Counted from the first letter of the stretch, positions 16,355-26,191 are shown. The stretch is 64,000 bases of DNA from Clostridium lacusfryxellense (GCF_018861735.1 NZ_JAHLEB010000002.1:62001-126000); one strand, 5' to 3'. Notes: a model not told the origin generated them from the letters alone. Translations and numbers: made by a program.

Positions 16355-18058
16355 ATGAATCAGGTGAAAAAAAATATTGATGCTGCTATGGGTAGGATTA
16401 AAGCAGATTTGGTGCTTAAAAATGCTAATTTTATTAATGTGTTTACTGAAAGTATAGATAGAGGCGATATTGCAATAGTTGGAGATACTATTATAGGAAT
16501 TGGTAAGTACTCGGGAGAAACTCAAATTGATTGCTCAGATTTATATGTGACCCCGGGGTTCATTGATGCACACGTACACATAGAATCATCTATGATTATG
16601 CCCCAACAGTTCGGAGAGATAGTAATTAAAAAAGGTATAACTACAATAATAGCAGATCCACATGAAATTGCTAATGTAGAGGGGATGAATGGCGTTGACC
16701 TGATGATTGACAACAGTAAGGAGGCACCTATAGATATATTTTTTATGTTACCATCTTGCGTTCCAGCAACAAAATTTGAGGATAGTGGATATGCGCTTAA
16801 TTCTGAGGATTTAAGGAAACTAATTAATAATAATGTTGTTCTGGGACTTGGTGAGGTGATGGATGTACCCGCTGTTGTTAATAATGATTCGGAGATATTA
16901 AAAAAGTTATATATGTCAAGGAATAAGCATGTTGACGGACATTGCCCGAACATATCTCCGAATGAATTAAACGCATGTTTAAGCTCAGGCATAAAAACAG
17001 ATCATGAGAGCACAAATGCTAAAGAAGCATTACTAAAGGTTAGTAGGGGGATGTATGTAATGCTAAGGGAAGGTTCTGCTGCAAGGAATCTAAGAGCTCT
17101 GCTTCCTGCTATTAATAACCGTAATTTTGGAAGGTTTTTATTTTGCACAGATGATAGGCATATAGATGACTTACTAGAGGTTGGATCCATTGATAATTGT
17201 ATCAGAATTTCTATAAAACAAGGGCTGAACCCTATAAAAGCACTTATAATTGCATCGTTTAATGCAGCTAAATGTTATGACTTAAAGGATAGAGGTGCCA
17301 TAGCACCAGGGTATAAAGCTGATTTGGTACTCTTTGAGGATATAAAAGGTCTAAATATAATCAAGGTTATAAAAGATGGTAAAGAATATAAAGAACTACC
17401 AGTTAAAAACCATGCAAAAATAAATGTAAAATCTTCTATGCATATGGACTTCATAGATAGTGAAATATTCAAAGTTGAAAGCAAAGCCAGTGTTGTAAAT
17501 GTGATAAAATTAATTCCAAATTCGCTAGAAACTAAATTAGTACAAAGAAAAATAGAAAGCCAACATGGATATATAAAGAGAATGGTAGAAAAAGATGTAT
17601 TAAAGATATCAGTAATTGAAAGACATCATAATACTGGTAAACATTTTGTTGGATTTATAGAAGGATTAGGATTAAGGCATTGCTCAATAGCGCAAACAAT
17701 TGCTCATGATTCTCATAATATTATAGTAGTGGGGGATAATGATAAGGATATGGAGGTAGCTGTTAATACTCTAGTTTCTATTGGCGGTGGGATTGTTATG
17801 GTTTCAGGTGGAAAGGTGATTGCACAGCTTAGCTTGCCAATAGGAGGAATAATGACATTTGAGGACCCACATCTTGTGGCGGAGCATTTAAATAGGCTCA
17901 GTAGAATTGCCCGGGGATTTGGTGTACGAGAGGAATATGACCCATTTATTAGTTTGTCGTTTATGTCGCTACCTGTGATACCAGAAGTTAAAATCACATC
18001 TAGAGGATTGTTTGATTATAAGAAATTTGACTTTATAGAACTCTTTGTTAAGAAATAG
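16355..18058 (+). CDS. ade: Adenine deaminase
   Basis: Converts adenine to hypoxanthine and ammonia in purine salvage. The 567-residue length is typical. The amidohydrolase signatures are in order: PGFIDAHVHIESSM (about residue 66), IIADPHEIANVEG, VDGHCPNISPNEL, TDHESTNAKEAL and CTDDRHIDDL. The C-terminal domain characteristic of this family carries VSIGGGIVMVSGGKV and GGIMTFEDPH. SD GAGGTGGGA precedes the ATG. I see no purine riboswitch upstream. Confidence 0.97.
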   Translation: MNQVKKNIDAAMGRIKADLVLKNANFINVFTESIDRGDIAIVGDTIIGIGKYSGETQIDCSDLYVTPGFIDAHVHIESSMIMPQQFGEIVIKKGITTIIADPHEIANVEGMNGVDLMIDNSKEAPIDIFFMLPSCVPATKFEDSGYALNSEDLRKLINNNVVLGLGEVMDVPAVVNNDSEILKKLYMSRNKHVDGHCPNISPNELNACLSSGIKTDHESTNAKEALLKVSRGMYVMLREGSAARNLRALLPAINNRNFGRFLFCTDDRHIDDLLEVGSIDNCIRISIKQGLNPIKALIIASFNAAKCYDLKDRGAIAPGYKADLVLFEDIKGLNIIKVIKDGKEYKELPVKNHAKINVKSSMHMDFIDSEIFKVESKASVVNVIKLIPNSLETKLVQRKIESQHGYIKRMVEKDVLKISVIERHHNTGKHFVGFIEGLGLRHCSIAQTIAHDSHNIIVVGDNDKDMEVAVNTLVSIGGGIVMVSGGKVIAQLSLPIGGIMTFEDPHLVAEHLNRLSRIARGFGVREEYDPFISLSFMSLPVIPEVKITSRGLFDYKKFDFIELFVKK

Positions 18059-18453
18059 CGAGTAAAAAAATAAAAAGAAAAGCACATTTATAAGATTAAT
18101 ATGTATGATAGTCTAATCCTTAGGGAAAGGGCTATTTATTTTTTGACCTATATTTTCTTAATAATTAAATTGAATATACTAAAAATATGATATATAATAT
18201 CAACATAATAATTTACAAAACAAGTAACTGTTGATATAATTTTCAACAAATATGTTTATACCAAAATAAATACATAGATTGATTTAGTAGTTATAGTTTT
18301 ACAATAATAAGACAGGTCTTTCTGATTCACGGACATGTTTAAATAAAACCGCGAAATTTAGGTGAATATACATTTGTATATAGTGAATAAAAAGTACTCT
18401 TCCTTGGCAATAATTAGGTAAATCTAAATAAAATTCCAAGGAGGAATATTAAT
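18059..18453. other. Gene-free region before the pilin gene
   Basis: 395 bp, very AT-rich to about 18300. A few weak pairings are visible: TAAGATTA with TAATCCTTA just after ade, GATTCAC with GGTGAAT at 18322-18367, and TATACA/TTGTATA at 18367-18381. None has a clear T-run. It should hold the pilin promoter, which I cannot place. No c-di-GMP riboswitch consensus is seen. Confidence 0.5.
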
Positions 18454-18897
18454 ATGAAAAATGTATCGAGGAAAAGTTTACGCAAAAAGTTTATTAGAAA
18501 ATATAAAAAAAGGGGGTTTACATTAATTGAGCTTATAATTGTAATTTCAATTATAGCGATTGTATCGGCAATAGCAGTGCCTAAGTACAATGGAATACAA
18601 AAAGATGCTAAAATAAAAAGCGATGTAGCTAGTGCAAAGGTTATTGCTGATGCTACATATGCGCTTATTGCTAAAGAGGGAATAACTAAAGCAACATATA
18701 TTAGTGCAAAACCTTTGGGAGACGAAATAAAAGCTTACATTCAAGTTACACCAACAGTTAAGGCGGTTACTGGTGGCACGTTTCTTGTTGAGATTGATCC
18801 TACTGACAACGTTTTTGTTACAGTTGCTGGCGAAGAATTGTATCCAACTCAGAGTGAAGATTATCCATCTGTAACTGCACCAGTAACTACACCATAG
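18454..18897 (+). CDS. Type IV pilin-like protein (prepilin)
   Basis: A 147-residue prepilin. A long basic leader (21 residues) ends in KKRG, with predicted cleavage before Phe22. The mature start FTLIELIIVISIIAIVSAIAVP holds the conserved Glu5 and the hydrophobic assembly helix. The remaining body is short, with no Cys pair. SD AAGGAGGA precedes the ATG. It lies 147 bp before the prepilin peptidase gene that would process it. No pilus ATPase or platform gene is in the window. Confidence 0.9.
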   Translation: MKNVSRKSLRKKFIRKYKKRGFTLIELIIVISIIAIVSAIAVPKYNGIQKDAKIKSDVASAKVIADATYALIAKEGITKATYISAKPLGDEIKAYIQVTPTVKAVTGGTFLVEIDPTDNVFVTVAGEELYPTQSEDYPSVTAPVTTP

Positions 18898-18931
18898 ATA
18901 CAAACAAAACAATCTTATTTAAGTTTTAAGC

Positions 18932-18975
18932 GTATATCCAGAGTTTGTTATGACTTTGGATATATTATAATTTTA
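18932..18975 (+). terminator. Probable terminator of the pilin gene
   Basis: TATATCCA pairs with TGGATATA around a 16-nt loop, followed by an AT-rich tail with TTTTAT. It is weak as a terminator. Confidence 0.5.
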
Positions 18976-19044
18976 TAGCTATAAATTTATAAATGAAAAC
19001 TTTATTGTCTTTAGAAGTAAAATAAATTCAAGGAGGTGCTACCC

Positions 19045-19827
19045 ATGGAAACTATTTTCGCAATATATATTTTTATATTAGGACTATTAATAGGAAGCTT
19101 TTTAAATGTATGCATATACAGAATACCAAAAGGGGAGAATATAGCATATCCTCCTTCACATTGCACATCCTGTGGAAATAAAATAAAGCCTTATGATCTT
19201 ATACCAGTACTTAGCTGGATATTTTTAAAAGGAAAATGTAGAAACTGTGGAGAGAAAATATCTATTAGGTATGCTCTGGTAGAATTTACTACGGCAGTGT
19301 TTTTTTTATTAACATATTTTCAATATGGAATAAGCATTAACCTTTTGCGTTATCTATTACTTATACCTTTTTTAATAGTTATAGCTATGATTGATTATGA
19401 TACTATGGATGTATACACTACAACTACATGGCTTGCAATAGCAATAGGTATTATCACACTAGGAGTGAACTTTTACCTAGGAGAGCAAGTGGCTACTTAC
19501 ATATACGGTGCACTCTTAGGTGCAGGCACCATAAGTTTTATTATTATAATGTCAAAGCTCATTCTTGGTACAGAGGGAATGGGTTGGGGTGATGCTGAAA
19601 TTTGTGGGCTTTGTGGTCTCTTTTTAGGTCTAAAACTAACATTTGTTATGATGTTCTTCTCTTTTATAATTGGTGGAGTTATAGGTGTTTATTTGCTAAC
19701 AGTTAAGAAGAAGAAGGGTAGATCAGAAATGCCTTTTGGACCATCCATTATAATTGCAACGCTTTTGATGATTATTTGGGGTGGGAAAATTTTAAATTGG
19801 TATTTAAGTTCATTCTATATATTCTAA
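19045..19827 (+). CDS. Prepilin peptidase (leader peptidase/N-methyltransferase)
   Basis: A 260-residue membrane aspartyl protease that cleaves and N-methylates type IV prepilins. N-terminal GSFLNVCIYRIP is typical. Two CxxC pairs (CTSCG and CRNCG) form the zinc-binding cytoplasmic loop. The catalytic aspartates are expected in MIDYDTMDV and in GMGWGDAEI (GxGD). There are about seven membrane segments. ATG 19045 has AGGAGG eight bases upstream. Its partner pilin is directly upstream. Confidence 0.95.
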   Translation: METIFAIYIFILGLLIGSFLNVCIYRIPKGENIAYPPSHCTSCGNKIKPYDLIPVLSWIFLKGKCRNCGEKISIRYALVEFTTAVFFLLTYFQYGISINLLRYLLLIPFLIVIAMIDYDTMDVYTTTTWLAIAIGIITLGVNFYLGEQVATYIYGALLGAGTISFIIIMSKLILGTEGMGWGDAEICGLCGLFLGLKLTFVMMFFSFIIGGVIGVYLLTVKKKKGRSEMPFGPSIIIATLLMIIWGGKILNWYLSSFYIF

Positions 19828-19941
19828 TTATATAAATTCAAATATTTGCAAGAAAATATTCTAAACATACGGACTTTAACGGGAAGCAGAGGATAACATG
19901 AATAGTCTTGATAATTGATAGACTATGTAGAATGGCTATAC

Positions 19942-19970
19942 TTGGCTATTTAGAGTAAGAGTTGTATAAT
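19942..19970 (+). promoter_or_regulatory. Promoter for the gene at 20007
   Basis: TTGGCT (19942-19947) and TATAAT (19965-19970) with a 17-bp spacer. Confidence 0.65.
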
Positions 19971-20006
19971 AAGACATAACTGAATTGGTTATGAAGGGTT
20001 GATAAA

Positions 20007-20645
20007 ATGCAAAATGTATTGCAGAACATGAATACAAAGTGGAAGGAAAAAACCATGAAAGCGAAAAAAAGTGATTATCTTCAAAAAATCTATGAGAAAA
20101 ATGCTACAACTGGAAATTATGTTATACAAGTAGCTATAGATAAATACAATGATATATTTAATGATTGGGATAATGCTCCTTTTAGAAAAAGGGACATGGA
20201 TCCAGATTTAGCAATTTTTCTTGAAAACTGTTTTGAAGAAATTCCGGAAAAACATGGAGTAGATATATGTTTCTATTTGCCCAAAGAAGAAAAAGATGTT
20301 AGCAGGGAAGAATCGCTAATTGCAGGTATTAAAACCTACTATTCTTTTTATTTACATCAAGAAATTAGAGTGTTAAAGAATAATTATCGGAAGATATTTA
20401 AATATGTACTCGCATCCCTTGGATTACTTGCTGTATCTGTTTTTTTAGGTACAACTGTTGGGGAAAATATAATACTGGGAACAATACAACAAGGATTTAA
20501 CATAGGTGGTTGGGTATTTTTATGGGAAGTTATTTCAATGGTATTCTTTAGAGGGCGTGAAGTTAGCTCTGAGATTAGTAAATACCAGAGATTTTTGAAT
20601 TCATTAATTTATTTTAGATATGGTAATGAGAAATCCCTATCGTAA
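20007..20645 (+). CDS. Hypothetical membrane protein
   Basis: A 212-residue protein. Residues 1-130 are hydrophilic, with a charged segment (FNDWDNAPFRKRDMDPDLAIFLENCFEEIP). Two membrane segments follow (about 133-150 and 160-178), and the basic C-terminus is FRGREVSSEISKYQRFLNSLIYFRYGN. No signal peptide. I do not recognise the family. It has its own promoter and terminator, so it is a single-gene unit. Confidence 0.65.
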   Translation: MQNVLQNMNTKWKEKTMKAKKSDYLQKIYEKNATTGNYVIQVAIDKYNDIFNDWDNAPFRKRDMDPDLAIFLENCFEEIPEKHGVDICFYLPKEEKDVSREESLIAGIKTYYSFYLHQEIRVLKNNYRKIFKYVLASLGLLAVSVFLGTTVGENIILGTIQQGFNIGGWVFLWEVISMVFFRGREVSSEISKYQRFLNSLIYFRYGNEKSLS

Positions 20646-20652
20646 CATAATA

Positions 20653-20694
20653 AACAAAAGGTTCTACGAAAAATTTCGTAGAACCTTTTGTTTA
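20653..20694 (+). terminator. Intrinsic terminator
   Basis: AACAAAAGGTTCTACGAAA pairs with its complement, ending in TTTTGTTTATTT. Confidence 0.9.
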
Positions 20695-20845
20695 TTTAGT
20701 GACAATAAAAAGAAATTCAGATTTTTTTTATTGTCATGGAAAAATCTTAAATTCGAGGCATTATTGATATTTATTATTTCCTTATATAAAATCCATACTA
20801 GACACATCTAAGCGTAAATATGATATAGTAATAATTTATCTGGAA

Positions 20846-20901
20846 GTGGCACAAAATAAGAAGAGTAGAAACTCACGGTTCAAACTCTTATTTTGTGCCA
20901 C
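20846..20901. repeat. Long hairpin without T-run
   Basis: GTGGCACAAAATAAGA pairs with the complementary TCTTATTTTGTGCCAC across about 24 nt. Neither side is followed by a T-run, so it is not a standard terminator. It lies 34 bp beyond the 3' end of the phosphofructokinase gene. Confidence 0.75.
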
Positions 20902-20934
20902 GCAGGAAAATTGATAGGTCGCATCTTTTTTTAT

Positions 20935-22164
20935 TTATAAATTAAAAGCTTCTTCTAAAAATGTGTATTTTGGAAGACCATTTTCTATTGTTATTTTTGG
21001 TTCGCCAATAATTAATGGCAATGTGTACTCATATGCCTCGCGGGTAACATTATTACCTTCTTTATTAATCCATTCTTCAGGGAAGTATTTAATGTTATTT
21101 GCAACCTTTGATGCTTCAAGTGCAAAAGGCTCTGCTTTATATGGAGAATTTGAAAGCCTTTTTATGCCGATCATGTATCCACTTATTCCTTCAATTGAGT
21201 AATTAGCAGCGGCTTTTCCAACCTCATATGCCTCATCAATATCTGTTTGAGACGCACAGTGCATAGAGCAACGTTGAATTGTTGAAAGTTCTAGAACTCT
21301 GACCTTTTCAGCTGTACCTGTAGTTAAGATTAAATTCTTAAGGTTGGCACAAACACCACCTAATTGAGCATGTCCAAATTTATCAAGGCCTGTTCCTTCT
21401 AGTTCTCCTAGGAATTTACCTTCTTTTGTTCGGATGCCTTCAGAAACTACTACAAAAACATGGTTTTTTTCAGTAAGTTTTTGTTTTATATCTTTTAAAA
21501 ATTTCTCGGTGTCAAAAGCTACTTCTGGTAGATAGATGAAGTCTGCAGCAGGTTTGCCATTAATAGTTGCAACGCAAGCACTAGCAGCGAGCCATCCAGT
21601 ATCACGTCCCATAGTTTCAAGTATGAAAACACCTTTAGCTGGATATACACTGGCGTCTAAGAAGTTTTCAAGAACAGACGTGGCAATTAGTTTAGCTGCA
21701 CTTCCAAAGCCAGGGGTATGATCCATAATTGGTAGATCGTTATCTATAGTTTTAGGAATTCCAATAAATTTTACATCCTTATTATGTTGTTTTGCGTAGA
21801 CACTAAATTTATGAACAGTATCTTGGGAATCATTACCACCGATATAGAAGAAGGTTTTAATTTCATATTCCTCTAATATTTCAAAAAGTTTTATGTACTC
21901 TTCGGTATTTTCTTCAGATGGTTTTAACTTATACCTGCAAGAACCAAGACCAGAGGATGGTGTATACTTTAATCCTTTAACCTCATCATGTGGAATGTTT
22001 GATAGGTTTACGATATGTTTGTTTAAAATACCTTGTATTCCATTTATGCCAGCATAAACGTTATCATAGTAATTAGAAATAATATTAGCATCTAGTACTC
22101 CTATAGCACTAGCATTTATTACTGCTGTTGGACCTCCTGATTGAGCTACTATACAATTTTTCAT
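20935..22164 (-). CDS. pfp: Diphosphate-dependent 6-phosphofructokinase
   Basis: Phosphorylates fructose 6-phosphate in glycolysis, probably with pyrophosphate. The 409-residue protein starts at ATG 22164, with AAGGGGAG upstream. Motifs: AQSGGPTAVINAS (N-terminus), GGNDSQDT (replacing GGDGS of ATP enzymes), PKTIDNDLP (Lys where ATP enzymes have Gly), TMGRDTGWLAA. These two changes are the basis for calling PPi rather than ATP use; biochemical use could still differ. It is transcribed alone on the minus strand. Confidence 0.85.
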   Translation of the reverse strand: MKNCIVAQSGGPTAVINASAIGVLDANIISNYYDNVYAGINGIQGILNKHIVNLSNIPHDEVKGLKYTPSSGLGSCRYKLKPSEENTEEYIKLFEILEEYEIKTFFYIGGNDSQDTVHKFSVYAKQHNKDVKFIGIPKTIDNDLPIMDHTPGFGSAAKLIATSVLENFLDASVYPAKGVFILETMGRDTGWLAASACVATINGKPAADFIYLPEVAFDTEKFLKDIKQKLTEKNHVFVVVSEGIRTKEGKFLGELEGTGLDKFGHAQLGGVCANLKNLILTTGTAEKVRVLELSTIQRCSMHCASQTDIDEAYEVGKAAANYSIEGISGYMIGIKRLSNSPYKAEPFALEASKVANNIKYFPEEWINKEGNNVTREAYEYTLPLIIGEPKITIENGLPKYTFLEEAFNL

Positions 22165-22404
22165 ATAAGAATCTCCCCTTTCAATAGTACTTAAATTAAT
22201 AATACAATCCATAGGATATACTAATTATTATAAGGTAGATAAAAACAAATAACAAGGTAGTTTGTAAGCATCTATGGAAATAATAGCTAAAATTAAAATT
22301 GTTGCAAAAAATTGAGAGACTAATGTATATATTAATGATAAAATATGTGTATAATATCTAAATGATTCTGCATGTTTTTGGTATATAAAATCAGGAGGGA
22401 TACA

Positions 22405-24741
22405 ATGTCAATTAATGAAATGAAAAATGAAAAAGAATTGAAAAACAACATAATTTTAAAAGAAGTTAATATAAGAGGTAATTTATGTGGAGAATTCGCT
22501 GAGTATACTATTGATCATGTATATGAGAACAAAGGAATAAATGATGTGGAAGCGGTTTATACTTTTCCAATTCCAGAGAAAGCAGTTATATCTGGTTTCG
22601 AGGCAGTGCTAGGTGGAAGAACTATAAAGGGCTTGATACAAAATAAGGAAGAAGCAAATAAGATATATGAGAATTTTAAAAATAAAGATAATAATACCTT
22701 TTTACTAGAAGAATTTAGAGATAATATTATTAGAATAGTTATTGGAAAGATAATACCAAATGAAGTAGTGAAAATCAAGGTATCATATATAGAGGAACTT
22801 AGCTACGAAAACAGAAATTTAAAATTAATAATTCCAACAATAATAACTCCCATAAACATAAACAATGCGGTAATCGCTAGTGAACTTAATAACAAAGTCA
22901 AAGAGGATAATTATAAATTCACTTTGAGTTTGCTTGTTGAATCATTAACAAAACTAGAATTTAAGTGTAGTTCTCATAAATTAAAGGTTGAATATGAAGA
23001 GAATAATTTATATAAAGTAACTTTAGACGAAGAGAATCAAAAAATGGATAGTAATTTAGAGATTACACTAGAAGAGTTAGAAAAATTAGAAACTACGGGA
23101 ATGATATATGACTATCCTAGGGAAGATAAAGGTATTTTATATTTAAGATTTATTCCGGAAATTGAAGTTGAACAAATAACAGCTGGAGCGAATTATATAT
23201 TCCTAATAGACATATCTCAATCTATGGTAGGCGATAAACTTATAGAGGCTAAAAACGCACTTCAGTTATGCCTTAGAAATTTGAGCATTGGTGATACATT
23301 TAATGTTGTTGCTTTTGGAGATAAACTTAATTACTTCTCTAAGGAGACAAAGGTTGAATTTAATGAAGAAAATTTAACAAATGCCAGTAATTGGATTGAA
23401 GAACTCAAAGCTGAAAAAGATGCAGTAATATTTGATGCAATAAAATACGCGCTTCTTGGAAAAAGCGATATAGAAGAAAATATAATATTCTTATTTACAG
23501 ATGATGTGGTTGAAAATGAGAGAGAAATATTAGATTTTGTGGAAGAAAATATTAAAGAAAGTCGAATTTTTCCTTTTGGAATAGATACTAGTGTAAATAG
23601 TTATTTTATAAATAAACTAGCACGTATTAGTTATGGAGCTGCTGAAATTATTAATCCTGATGAGCGAATTGAAGATAAGGTTCTTAAGCAATTTAATAGA
23701 ATTAAAAATCCACAAGTTACTGACATTGAAATTGATTGGGGCAAAATGAAGGTGGAGACAACATTCCCAAGAACTATCGAGTATATGTATGATAAAGAGC
23801 CATTTGCAATTTTTGCTAAAATTAATGGAGAAGTGGGCGGAGTTGTCACTTTGAAAGGAAAAGTAGGCAAAAATAGAATACAAAGAACTATAATGCTAAA
23901 TGATCTAGAACTAGAGGAAAACGTTAATTTAATTGAAAAAGTATGGTATAAAAAACGTATAGAATCTCTTCAGCATAGGGTTAAATATGAACGTGGTGAA
24001 CTACGAGAAGCAATGAATAATAAAATTATTGAAATTTCTAAAAAGGTTGGAATAATTTGCAAAGAAACTGCTTTTATTCTTTATGAAGAGATGGAAGATC
24101 CAATACTTGGAATAAGAATAAGGGAACTACTACCTGTTAAAACAACGAAGAGACTAGAACTATCCTATGAAAAATTAAATGGTGACTCACAATCAACAGC
24201 ATTTTATTACAAAGATGTTTCAAAACTAAAAGAAATTCATGGTAAATATGCTGATTATAAAAGAACTGAGTTGTTAAGATCACTAGCAGCTAAACAATTT
24301 GCAAGTGGAGCATTTGGAACTAGCGTTTCAGATAGTTTAGAAAGCAACGTAAAATATACTATAAAAGCAATATTAGCATTTATCGTAGGTAATGAAGATA
24401 CTAAGATATACAATAATCAATTAAATAAATCTTTAGAGTTTTTAAATAAAACATTAATAAAAAATTCTTTAGATATAGATAATGATTTAAATTTAAATAA
24501 AAGAGAATATTTAGGGTTATTGTTAGTTTTAAAATTATCTATTAAAAAAGATGTAACATTATCTTTTCACAAACAAAATTTAGAGAAAAAGATTCATGAA
24601 ATAGAAGAAAAATTTAGTTTGCAGAATATTGATGTAGTTGAAATTCAAAAGGAGTTTGTTGATGGATTAAGAGAAGTGTCTAATGAGTCCAAAAACACGA
24701 TTAATTTTATAATTGATGAAGCTATTTTAAAAACTGTTTAA
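22405..24741 (+). CDS. VIT and von Willebrand factor A domain protein
   Basis: A 778-residue protein with a VIT domain at about 1-140 (VNIRGNLCGEFAEYTIDHVYENKG, VYTFPIPEKAVISGFEAVLGGRTIKG) and a VWA domain at about 255-430 with the metal site DISQSM. A long C-terminal region of beta and helical segments follows. No signal peptide or anchor is visible, so it is probably cytoplasmic. ATG 22405 has AGGAGG upstream. The family appears in scaffold or chaperone-like roles; the task here is unknown. An HExxH protein follows 33 bp later. Confidence 0.85.
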   Translation: MSINEMKNEKELKNNIILKEVNIRGNLCGEFAEYTIDHVYENKGINDVEAVYTFPIPEKAVISGFEAVLGGRTIKGLIQNKEEANKIYENFKNKDNNTFLLEEFRDNIIRIVIGKIIPNEVVKIKVSYIEELSYENRNLKLIIPTIITPININNAVIASELNNKVKEDNYKFTLSLLVESLTKLEFKCSSHKLKVEYEENNLYKVTLDEENQKMDSNLEITLEELEKLETTGMIYDYPREDKGILYLRFIPEIEVEQITAGANYIFLIDISQSMVGDKLIEAKNALQLCLRNLSIGDTFNVVAFGDKLNYFSKETKVEFNEENLTNASNWIEELKAEKDAVIFDAIKYALLGKSDIEENIIFLFTDDVVENEREILDFVEENIKESRIFPFGIDTSVNSYFINKLARISYGAAEIINPDERIEDKVLKQFNRIKNPQVTDIEIDWGKMKVETTFPRTIEYMYDKEPFAIFAKINGEVGGVVTLKGKVGKNRIQRTIMLNDLELEENVNLIEKVWYKKRIESLQHRVKYERGELREAMNNKIIEISKKVGIICKETAFILYEEMEDPILGIRIRELLPVKTTKRLELSYEKLNGDSQSTAFYYKDVSKLKEIHGKYADYKRTELLRSLAAKQFASGAFGTSVSDSLESNVKYTIKAILAFIVGNEDTKIYNNQLNKSLEFLNKTLIKNSLDIDNDLNLNKREYLGLLLVLKLSIKKDVTLSFHKQNLEKKIHEIEEKFSLQNIDVVEIQKEFVDGLREVSNESKNTINFIIDEAILKTV

Positions 24742-24774
24742 AATTACTCGATTTTGCAAAAGGATGTAAGGTTT

Positions 24775-25524
24775 ATGGATAAAGAAAATTTAAAAGAACT
24801 AAAATATAGCAATTTAGCTATAATCGAAAAAAGGAATAATATAAGAAATAAATTTATCATAAAATCTAAAAATGTAAACACTGGAGATATACAATGTATG
24901 TCAAAGGTGGAGCTTAAAATTTTATTCTATTTATATGATGAAGAATTTTTTTATAATTATTTTAGTCAAAGATACAAGGGAACATTGATTTTTTCCTTAT
25001 CAACTAGAATGACATCTGCTGCAGGGAAAACCATATATAGTAGAAAAATAAAACTATTGGATGAGGAAGAAGAAACATATGAAATTAGAATGGGTATAAA
25101 GTTTTTTTACCAGTATTATAAGGTAGAAAGAGATAAGATAGTTTCTGGTATCAATACAAAAGATTCCCTAGAAGCATTCCAGATAGTATTTGAGCATGAA
25201 TTATGCCATTTGATTGAACTACATCTGTATAAAGAATCTAGCTGTAAAAAGAATAGGTTTAAAACAATGGTAAATTATATATTTGCGCATACAGATGTAG
25301 TACATCAATTGCCAAATCAAAAGGAAATAGTTTCAAAAGTTTTTGGACTAAATATTGGCCAAAAGGTGAGTTTTATAAGTGATAGTATTAAATATAATGG
25401 TATTATTTATAAAATAAATAAAAGAGCAACGGTTATGGTAAAGGACAGCAAAGGAACCTATAGAGATAAAAATGGAGATACATATTCTAAATGGTATGTG
25501 CATTTTGAACAACTTAATTTTTAA
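24775..25524 (+). CDS. SprT-like HExxH zinc-protease-type protein
   Basis: A 249-residue protein. Residues about 135-150 hold EHELCHLIELH, an HExxH zinc-site signature with a nearby downstream H (IFAHTDVVHQLP), like SprT/minigluzincin-type proteins. The N-terminal 100 residues are basic and beta-rich. The C-terminus ends KWYVHFEQLNF. ATG 24775 is preferred; a TTG start at 24754 lacks an SD. It follows the VIT/VWA gene by 33 bp and so may be co-transcribed with it. Confidence 0.65.
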   Translation: MDKENLKELKYSNLAIIEKRNNIRNKFIIKSKNVNTGDIQCMSKVELKILFYLYDEEFFYNYFSQRYKGTLIFSLSTRMTSAAGKTIYSRKIKLLDEEEETYEIRMGIKFFYQYYKVERDKIVSGINTKDSLEAFQIVFEHELCHLIELHLYKESSCKKNRFKTMVNYIFAHTDVVHQLPNQKEIVSKVFGLNIGQKVSFISDSIKYNGIIYKINKRATVMVKDSKGTYRDKNGDTYSKWYVHFEQLNF

Positions 25525-25540
25525 TAGGATGGTGACTAAT

Positions 25541-26191
25541 ATGAGAAAAATGATTTCATTAATACTGTGTAGTGGTTTAATCTTTATGCTTACGGCTTGT
25601 GGTCAATCTAAAGCAAAGGATGATAGCAATTCAAGCAAAGTAGTTAAAGAAAATTCACAAGGGGCCAAGGAAGAAACAGCAGTAAAATCTACAGAAGAGA
25701 CTAAGGTGGAAGCTGAAGTGAAAAACACAGATGGAGCAAAAGAAGTTAAGAATGAAAGTATAAAAAGTCGCGAAGTGTCACTGTATTTTAGTGATGATCA
25801 AGCTATGTACTTAGCAGCCGAGAAAAGAACTCTAAAAAACCCTACAGCTAAATCTATTGTAGAGGAATTAGTAAAGGGACCAAGTGTAAAAAATACTGAG
25901 TCAACAAAATTATTTGCGACACTGCCTACAGATTTAGAAGTGATAGATGTTTTGGTTAAGGGAAATATAGCCTATGTTAATTTTAAGAGTAATGTAACTC
26001 AAAAAATGCAAGGCGGTTCTTCCGGCGAAGGAATGGCTTTATTTTCAATAATAAACACATTGATTTTGGACAAAGAGCTTGGAATAACAAAGGTTCAATT
26101 TCTTCTTGATGGACAAAAGGTAGATAGCATTAAAGGGCATTATGATGTTAGCCAGCCTATGAGTGAAGATAAAGAAATGATAAAAAAATAA
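25541..26191 (+). CDS. GerMN-domain lipoprotein
   Basis: A 216-residue lipoprotein. Residues 1-20 (MRKMISLILCSGLIFMLTAC) form a signal peptide with the lipobox LTAC. A charged linker (about 22-75) follows. The C-terminal GerMN domain includes VSLYFSDDQAMYLAAEKR, VEELVKGPS and IINTLI. GerMN domains occur in sporulation and germination proteins. ATG 25541 has GGATGGTGA upstream; it starts 16 bp after the previous gene. Confidence 0.85.
   Translation: MRKMISLILCSGLIFMLTACGQSKAKDDSNSSKVVKENSQGAKEETAVKSTEETKVEAEVKNTDGAKEVKNESIKSREVSLYFSDDQAMYLAAEKRTLKNPTAKSIVEELVKGPSVKNTESTKLFATLPTDLEVIDVLVKGNIAYVNFKSNVTQKMQGGSSGEGMALFSIINTLILDKELGITKVQFLLDGQKVDSIKGHYDVSQPMSEDKEMIKK

Noticed and set aside
16522-17997. 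Several minus-strand ORFs opposite ade
   Set aside because: They mirror the codon structure of ade, lack SDs and have no recognisable product.
18059-18453. c-di-GMP riboswitch before the pilin gene
   Set aside because: Such switches are common before clostridial pilin genes, but neither class I nor class II consensus is present.
18547-18912. Minus-strand ORF opposite the pilin gene
   Set aside because: It is a shadow of the pilin frame; it is Cys/Tyr/Ser-rich with no SD.
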